A DNA stretch of 9,498 nucleotides, from assembly GCA_963934015.1 (NCBI GenBank), contig CAWVWT010000037.1, positions 1 to 9,498 on the forward strand, in the 5' to 3' direction. Positions 7,096 through 9,498 of the stretch are shown piece after piece (positions within the stretch are counted from its first letter, which is position 1; each line of letters opens with the position of its first letter). Below the pieces are notes generated by a model. It searched no databases. It saw nothing but the letters and a program-made list of their open reading frames with translations, and had not been told where the DNA came from. The translations under genes and the position numbers were made by a program. This DNA is from MGIIb-P sp963934015 (GTDB taxonomy: Archaea; Thermoplasmatota; Poseidoniia; Poseidoniales; Thalassarchaeaceae).

Positions 7096-7419
7096 ATGGT
7101 AGGCAATCTCATTGAAGCAACAGATGCTGATTTTGAAGCGGTAACGACCGGAAATGAGTGGGTTCTTGTTGATTTTTGGGCCCCATGGTGTGGACCTTGC
7201 AAGATGATTGCTCCTGTGCTAAATCAAATCGCCGCTGAAAGAGAAAACCTCACAATTGCAAAGGTCAACACAGATGTGAATCCATTGACACCAGGTCGGT
7301 TTGGTGTTCGAGGAATCCCGTATCTAGTTCTCTTCCACAATGGTCAACCTATCGATCAAAAAACGGGCGCTATGCCCAAAGCCGGATTTGACCAATGGCT
7401 CAACAATCATATGGCGTAA
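7096..7419 (+). CDS. trxA: Thioredoxin
   Basis: A 107-residue classical thioredoxin, the soluble dithiol reductant for ribonucleotide reductase, peroxiredoxins and other targets. It shows VDFWAPWCGPCKM with the active-site W31-C32-G33-P34-C35-K36, the buried D26 of VDF, the cis-Pro loop GIPYLVLF (73-80, Pro75; most thioredoxins have Thr after it, here Tyr), and the glycine pair region FHNGQPIDQKTGAMPK. Length and order are normal. Start ATG 7096 has a weak GGTGA five bases upstream. It is transcribed away from rpe and toward the unrelated membrane gene at 7500-8435, ending 80 bases before it. Proximity to the CGFS glutaredoxin gives a local redox cluster, but the two are on opposite strands and need not be co-regulated. 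Confidence 0.96.
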   Translation: MVGNLIEATDADFEAVTTGNEWVLVDFWAPWCGPCKMIAPVLNQIAAERENLTIAKVNTDVNPLTPGRFGVRGIPYLVLFHNGQPIDQKTGAMPKAGFDQWLNNHMA

Positions 7420-7499
7420 TCCTTGTTTCAATGGGTATTCGGATATACCATGCAAATTATCCATATTCAGTTATTCGGAACTCAAACTTGTTTCCAAAG

Positions 7500-8435
7500 T
7501 CAACCCGTCGAAATATCGAATATCTCAGGAGCTACAAACAATACGACAATTCCGATGATGACGAATACAATATTGATGATCAGTGTTTTCCACCATGCTG
7601 GCACGTAGTCTTTCGGCATAATCTCCAAGTCTTCTAATATCCCGACAGCTTCCTCACGAACCCCTTGAAGAGCTTCATGCCTCCAAACAAAGAGATTGAA
7701 ACAGACAGTGATGGCGAGTAGCATCAAGGTTTCAGTGAGATAGCCGGAATACCACGGTACTCCGACGAGAAGGGCGGCGATTGGACCGACCTTGATCAGT
7801 TCGTAATGCTGCGAGTGGAATCTGGGTTGTTTCTTCAGGATGAAACTGCCAAAGCGGAACGGAACTTTCGGCTTGACGCGAATCTTCGAGGAGTCGCCGT
7901 ACTTCTCCCCGGGATGCGGTTCGTCATCATAGGGCCACCCGAATTGTGACATATTTTCGATTTCAAATTCTAAACTACATTTTGGGCAGCGTATGAGTGA
8001 GACACGATTCCAGAGGAATGCGAAGAAGTTCTCCGCATGACCCTTGGAATCCTGCCCTGGCTTTCCGCCGTGGCCGCATCCTGGGCATTCGAGATCGACC
8101 GCCCCTGGATGGGAATAACCCGGTTGAACCAACCATAATGCCGCGCCGATATAGTAGATCGGCACACCTACAATCGCCGCGAATATTACCAGTGCGAATG
8201 GGCCACCAGAATCTGGCCAGTTTCCTGCGAGATGATTGTATACTACCCAACCCAAGAATGGTATGTTGAGGCAGATGAAAACTTTCAGTTGGATGTATGG
8301 CTTGATGTTCGTATAAGGGTTCCAGCTTCCGAAGTAGGATTTCTTCGTCTCCTTGTCGGCCGCCTTCTTGTCCTTTTTGACCGCACGCTGGTGTTCGTAC
8401 TTGTGGCTACCATGCAAGCCCTCCCACCATGCCAT
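7500..8435 (-). CDS. Membrane protein with embedded CxxC zinc-ribbon-like insert (unrecognised)
   Basis: Not recognised. The 311-residue product begins with a Trp-containing MAWWEGLHGSHKYEHQ and a very basic stretch (about 18-33, KKDKKAADKETKK). Two hydrophobic segments follow (about 49-70 and 78-104), then a soluble region of about 110 residues, two more segments (about 215-251) and a last helix (about 283-303). The soluble part holds ECPGCGHGG (C117, C120) and RCPKCSLEF (C150, C153), a four-cysteine zinc-ribbon-like arrangement with a 29-residue spacing that contains KGHAENFFAFLWNR. After it comes an aromatic, proline-rich stretch, GWPYDDEPHPGEKYG. The cysteines suggest a metal site facing the cytoplasm or the outside; topology is not determined. 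There is no ribosome site before ATG 8435 but a good archaeal promoter at leaderless distance. No operon partner: trxA converges on it, and upstream lies the AT-rich accessory region. Confidence 0.8.
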   Translation of the reverse strand: MAWWEGLHGSHKYEHQRAVKKDKKAADKETKKSYFGSWNPYTNIKPYIQLKVFICLNIPFLGWVVYNHLAGNWPDSGGPFALVIFAAIVGVPIYYIGAALWLVQPGYSHPGAVDLECPGCGHGGKPGQDSKGHAENFFAFLWNRVSLIRCPKCSLEFEIENMSQFGWPYDDEPHPGEKYGDSSKIRVKPKVPFRFGSFILKKQPRFHSQHYELIKVGPIAALLVGVPWYSGYLTETLMLLAITVCFNLFVWRHEALQGVREEAVGILEDLEIMPKDYVPAWWKTLIINIVFVIIGIVVLFVAPEIFDISTG

Positions 8436-8456
8436 GCTGAACCCAATGTGGGGACG

Positions 8457-8470
8457 ACTATAATTTTCGG
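8457..8470 (-). promoter_or_regulatory. Archaeal BRE/TATA promoter for the 8435 gene
   Basis: Read on the minus strand this is CCGAAAATTATAGT. CGAAA fits the archaeal TFB-recognition element and ATTATAG the adjoining TATA box. The box is centred about 28 bases upstream of the A of ATG 8435, so transcription would begin at or next to the start codon. This agrees with the absence of a Shine-Dalgarno site there and with leaderless mRNAs being common in archaea. It is the best single sign in the window that the host is archaeal. Confidence 0.6.
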
Positions 8471-8524
8471 CCCGTCAATAGTATCGTAAGGGTCCCCCTT
8501 TGAAACGACGGGTGTCGCATGGGT

Positions 8525-8545
8525 AGCGTCTGTATCGACCCACTG
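8525..8545 (+). repeat. 21-bp perfect inverted repeat, left arm
   Basis: All 21 bases are the exact reverse complement of 9436-9456, about 890 bp away. The core is GTCTGTATCGACCCAC. The arm lies inside diverged repeat copy A, in the VGRYRRYP-coding stretch of the minus strand. A perfect 21-mer match is far beyond chance in a window of this size. Confidence 0.85.
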
Positions 8546-8548
8546 AAT

Positions 8549-8581
8549 CCCCTTTGTATCGGAAAATAAAATGCAAAGGGG
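8549..8581. other. Stem-loop with a competing alternative hairpin
   Basis: CCCCTTTGTAT (8549-8559) pairs with ATGCAAAGGGG (8571-8581) in an 11-bp stem (one T-G pair on the plus strand) around an 11-base A-rich loop. The right arm can instead pair forward: GCAA+GGGG (8573-8581, one bulged A) with CCCCTTGC (8592-8599). A third option pairs TTCGGAT (8583-8589) with ATCCGAA downstream. These are mutually exclusive folds of the same segment, a pattern seen in attenuators. However the diverged copy at 8898-8929 keeps only part of the pairing, there is no following T-run, and the stretch may simply be decayed coding sequence. No regulatory function is claimed. Confidence 0.4.
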
Positions 8582-8671
8582 TTTCGGATTACCCCTTGCA
8601 ACTTATCCGAATAGATTGGTTTATACTTTAAACTGGAGGTTTTTGAAAATAATGACCCTATTTTCCTGTAA

Positions 8672-8694
8672 TTTATTATATGAGAAATATATAG
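8672..8694 (+). promoter_or_regulatory. Candidate TATA region for the small membrane gene
   Basis: Two A/T boxes, TTTATTATA (8672-8680) and AAATATATA (8685-8693), lie upstream of ATG 8702. The first is centred about 26 bases before the ATG, suitable for a very short or absent leader. The surroundings are generally AT-rich, so chance occurrence is a real possibility. Confidence 0.3.
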
Positions 8695-8701
8695 GAAATT
8701 C

Positions 8702-8812
8702 ATGGGAGATGGCAACCTTTCCAAAGGATTTGGCAAAGCATATCTAAGTTACGCCAAGTGGATAGTTGTACCATTTATTGTTATTCTAACTCTTGACTTG
8801 ATAATGAATTGA
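8702..8812 (+). CDS. 36-residue single-helix membrane protein
   Basis: Not a known family. The product starts MGDGNLSKGFGKAYLSYAKW, a soluble basic-aromatic N-terminus, and ends in one hydrophobic segment (about residues 20-34, IVVPFIVILTLDLIM) with a single buried acidic residue, Asp32, then Asn and stop. The layout (positive residues before one short helix at the extreme C-terminus) fits a tail-anchored or small membrane-regulatory peptide, with the N-terminus probably cytoplasmic by the positive-inside rule. An AGGAAA ribosome site is about six bases upstream of the ATG and A/T promoter-like boxes precede it. The only longer frame here is an antisense one with no family resemblance. It is short, so chance is possible, but the combination of ribosome site, start, clean helix and stop is good. 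Confidence 0.5.
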   Translation: MGDGNLSKGFGKAYLSYAKWIVVPFIVILTLDLIMN

Positions 8813-8822
8813 TTGATTCCAT

Positions 8823-8979
8823 TCAGTCGTAACAACCACCTGACCCATCCAACAGGCATCTCATGGATGGGTAGCGAGTGTACTGGGGGACTGAACACCC
8901 ATTGTACTTCTCCATAATGTCAAGAGGGGTTTGATAGAGCCCTTGCGATTTCATGGAAATGATATGTCGCTTATCTGTA
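8823..8979 (-). pseudogene. Out-of-frame tail following the Cys-rich gene (copy B)
   Basis: Directly downstream of the Cys-rich gene's stop, the +1 frame stays open and reads VDTDKRHIISMKSQGL, then YQTPLDIMEKYNGCSV, PQYTRYPSMRCLL and ends at TGA 8825-8823. It has no ribosome site of its own. Its internal ATGs lie over the upstream gene. Removing one G from the G-run at 8987-8984 would join it to the Cys-rich protein as ITDLW-VDTDKRH, giving about 135 residues. Its last third is duplicated in copy A (8475-8588), which supports past or present coding. It is therefore either the true C-terminus of that gene, cut off by a one-base insertion (mutation or assembly error) or reached by +1 frameshifting, or a chance open frame. 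Confidence 0.4.
8869..8946. repeat. Diverged repeat, copy B
   Basis: Partner of 8521-8599, same orientation, offset 348 bases. Identity is highest in GGGTAGCG (8869-8876), ACTGAA (8890-8895), GGGGTTT (8926-8932) and CCCTTGC (8940-8946). It lies within the minus-strand tail that follows the Cys-rich gene. Confidence 0.6.
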
Positions 8980-9231
8980 TCAACCCCAAAGGTCGGTGAT
9001 ACCTTCAAAGTCTCCAGGGTTATAACTACATGAATTGCATTTTTGGGGCTCATCTGCATTTTTACAATATTCACAAAACTTATTGTTACAATCGGGTTCA
9101 GAACATGTAAAAATGACGAGATTTCCTTCGGCCTTACAATTCTCGCAAATAATCCGATTTGTTTGAGTTATATTTGTGACATCTCCGGTAATTACACTAT
9201 CGGAGATACGCAATTTGTTACCATCATTCAT
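8980..9231 (-). CDS. Small eight-cysteine RING-like zinc-binding protein
   Basis: An 83-residue protein of unknown function. Residues 7-24 (LRISDSVITGDVTNITQT) form a beta-rich, polar N-terminal strand region; from memory, similar D-S-V-x-x-G-D-V/I stretches begin other archaeal zinc-finger or membrane proteins. Then come eight cysteines: C29, C32, C43, C48, C53, C56, C65, C68, spaced C-x2-C-x10-C-x4-C-x4-C-x2-C-x8-C-x2-C. Four CxxC/CxxxxC pairs in this order resemble a cross-brace (RING/treble-clef-like) fold binding two zinc ions, all-Cys rather than the C3HC4 of true RING fingers. A GAGGG ribosome site lies six bases before ATG 9231. The stop at 8982-8980 follows a GGGG run, and the +1 frame beyond it stays open for some 50 codons, so the C-terminus may be truncated. 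Binding partners, nucleic acid or protein, are unknown. Confidence 0.65.
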   Translation of the reverse strand: MNDGNKLRISDSVITGDVTNITQTNRIICENCKAEGNLVIFTCSEPDCNNKFCEYCKNADEPQKCNSCSYNPGDFEGITDLWG

Positions 9232-9392
9232 CGATTACCCTCTAACGAGAAACAAACGTCGTCTCATTTCATGCTAGCGATGATTGTAATTCAATTTATT
9301 GATTGAACCTAATTTTTCTGTGTCAATAGTAAACCTTGTCAGTCCAAAGTAAACTGCTCAAACCCTCTGTATACCGTTCGTACAGGCGTATC

Positions 9393-9498
9393 ATGAGAGG
9401 GTACCGACGCGTGAAGCGTATGTCACAAGGATATACAGTGGGTCGATACAGACGCTTTCCAATTGTGACGTGTTGTAAGTGGTTATCAAAACCCCCTC
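9393..9498 (+). CDS. Tyr/Arg-rich open frame running off the window (partial)
   Basis: Open from after a TAA at 9330-9332 to the end of the window. The first ATG is 9393, with another at 9420 and a TTG at 9336. Read from before the ATG it gives three units of about ten residues with a shared Tyr and basic residues: VYRSYRRIMR, GYRRVKRMSQ, GYTVGRYRRF, followed by PIVTCCKWLSKPP. The third unit contains the right arm of the 21-bp inverted repeat, so its VGRYRR matches the VGRYRR read on the other strand at 8525-8545. No ribosome site is clear at either ATG. It may be the 5' end of a real basic protein or just the coding reading of a DNA repeat; the window ends before this can be decided. Confidence 0.3.
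   Translation, partial: MRGYRRVKRMSQGYTVGRYRRFPIVTCCKWLSKPP
9436..9456 (-). repeat. 21-bp perfect inverted repeat, right arm
   Basis: Exact reverse complement of 8525-8545. Flanking bases show weaker continued similarity (for example TGTCACAATT beyond this arm against TGTCGCAT beyond the other), suggesting the repeated unit was once longer. It lies within the Tyr/Arg-rich open frame at the window's right edge. Confidence 0.85.

Larger units (their letters stand above)
8475..8588 (-). pseudogene. Decayed second copy of a gene tail (copy A)
   Basis: This minus-strand frame has no good start and follows an in-frame stop at 8589-8591. It encodes TPLHFIFRYKGDSV then GRYRRYP and ends at TGA 8477-8475. 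The tail at 8823-8979 (copy B) reads TPLDIMEKYNGCSV then PQYTRYP at the equivalent place: 11 of 21 positions are identical, with no gap. Just upstream a one-base length difference throws copy A out of frame, while the bases CAAGGG before it (KLQG versus KSQG) still match in the other frame. The simplest reading is a duplicated 3' gene end, with this copy shifted and eroding. It may instead be a short repeat that is not coding. The stretch lies directly upstream of the promoter of the 7500-8435 gene. Confidence 0.45.
8521..8599. repeat. Diverged repeat, copy A
   Basis: Bases 8521-8584 align without gaps to 8869-8932, 348 bases away in the same orientation, with about 41 of 64 identities by hand count. 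The best-kept blocks are GGGTAGCG, ACTGAA, TTGTA and GGGGTTT. The match resumes after a one-base length difference at CCCTTGC (8593-8599 versus 8940-8946). Confidence 0.6.

Noticed and set aside
7431..7451. Hairpin ATGG(G)TAT/ATACCAT between trxA and the convergent gene as a terminator
   Set aside because: Only about seven pairs with a bulge and no T-run on either side. Too weak to call.
8490..8560. tRNA or tRNA fragment
   Set aside because: There is no cloverleaf, no GTTCGAnTC-like T arm and no plausible anticodon arm.
8458..8736. 92-codon minus-strand frame from 8736 across copy A
   Set aside because: It lies opposite the small membrane gene, has no ribosome site, and reads the copy-A stretch in a different frame from the one that matches copy B.
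8474..9331. GTCAATAGTA occurring near both ends of the accessory region (8474-8483 and 9322-9331)
   Set aside because: A ten-base match is expected by chance many times in a window of this size.
8525..9456. Insertion sequence with terminal inverted repeats
   Set aside because: There is no transposase or target duplication, and the arms lie inside longer diverged similarity. Kept only as a repeat and a finding.
1..9498. CRISPR array, defence system or prophage genes
   Set aside because: There are no regularly spaced identical repeats, and no nuclease, methylase, integrase or phage structural proteins among the frames.

Overview
The window reads as a slice of a compact prokaryotic chromosome, most likely archaeal and possibly a marine euryarchaeon of the Poseidoniales (Marine Group II) type. 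Evidence for this: an archaeal-style BRE/TATA element about 28 bases upstream of an apparently leaderless gene (8457-8470), purine-rich Shine-Dalgarno sites of the GAGGTG/AGGAGG kind, two TTG starts fused to the preceding stop as TTGA, and very short gaps between genes. The placement is an inference. Several genes (rpe, the BolA/glutaredoxin pair, trxA) are of bacterial type, and no rRNA or clade-specific marker is present.

Region 1 (1-145) holds only the tail of an upstream plus-strand gene and a strong intrinsic-type terminator. Region 2 (149-4710) is a surface-glycan locus. A membrane-bound GT2 glycosyltransferase on the minus strand diverges from a tightly coupled plus-strand run of two GT4-type glycosyltransferases and a 12-helix polysaccharide flippase. 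Together these could assemble a lipid-linked glycan on the cytoplasmic face and move it across the membrane.

Region 3 (4647-7052, minus strand) is a four-gene run in transcription order: ribulose-phosphate 3-epimerase, BolA-family protein, CGFS monothiol glutaredoxin, EamA/DMT-type transporter. BolA and CGFS glutaredoxin are known partners that share a [2Fe-2S] cluster. A classical thioredoxin (7096-7419) is transcribed divergently from rpe, so redox and Fe-S functions sit side by side. The transporter gene overlaps the convergent flippase gene by 64 bases.

Region 4 (7500-8435, minus) encodes an unrecognised membrane protein with two CxxC knuckles between transmembrane segments, driven by the archaeal-looking promoter.

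Region 5 (8436-9498) is visibly more AT-rich and is the unusual part. It contains a 36-residue single-helix membrane protein, a small protein with eight cysteines in a RING-like spacing, and a reading-frame tail just beyond that protein's stop which a one-base change in a G-run would join to it. A second, decayed copy of that tail lies 348 bases away. There is also a perfect 21-bp inverted repeat separated by about 890 bp, and an open frame rich in Tyr/Arg that runs off the window edge. I interpret this as a small accessory island with duplicated and decaying gene ends. No transposase, integrase, tRNA or CRISPR array was found in it.
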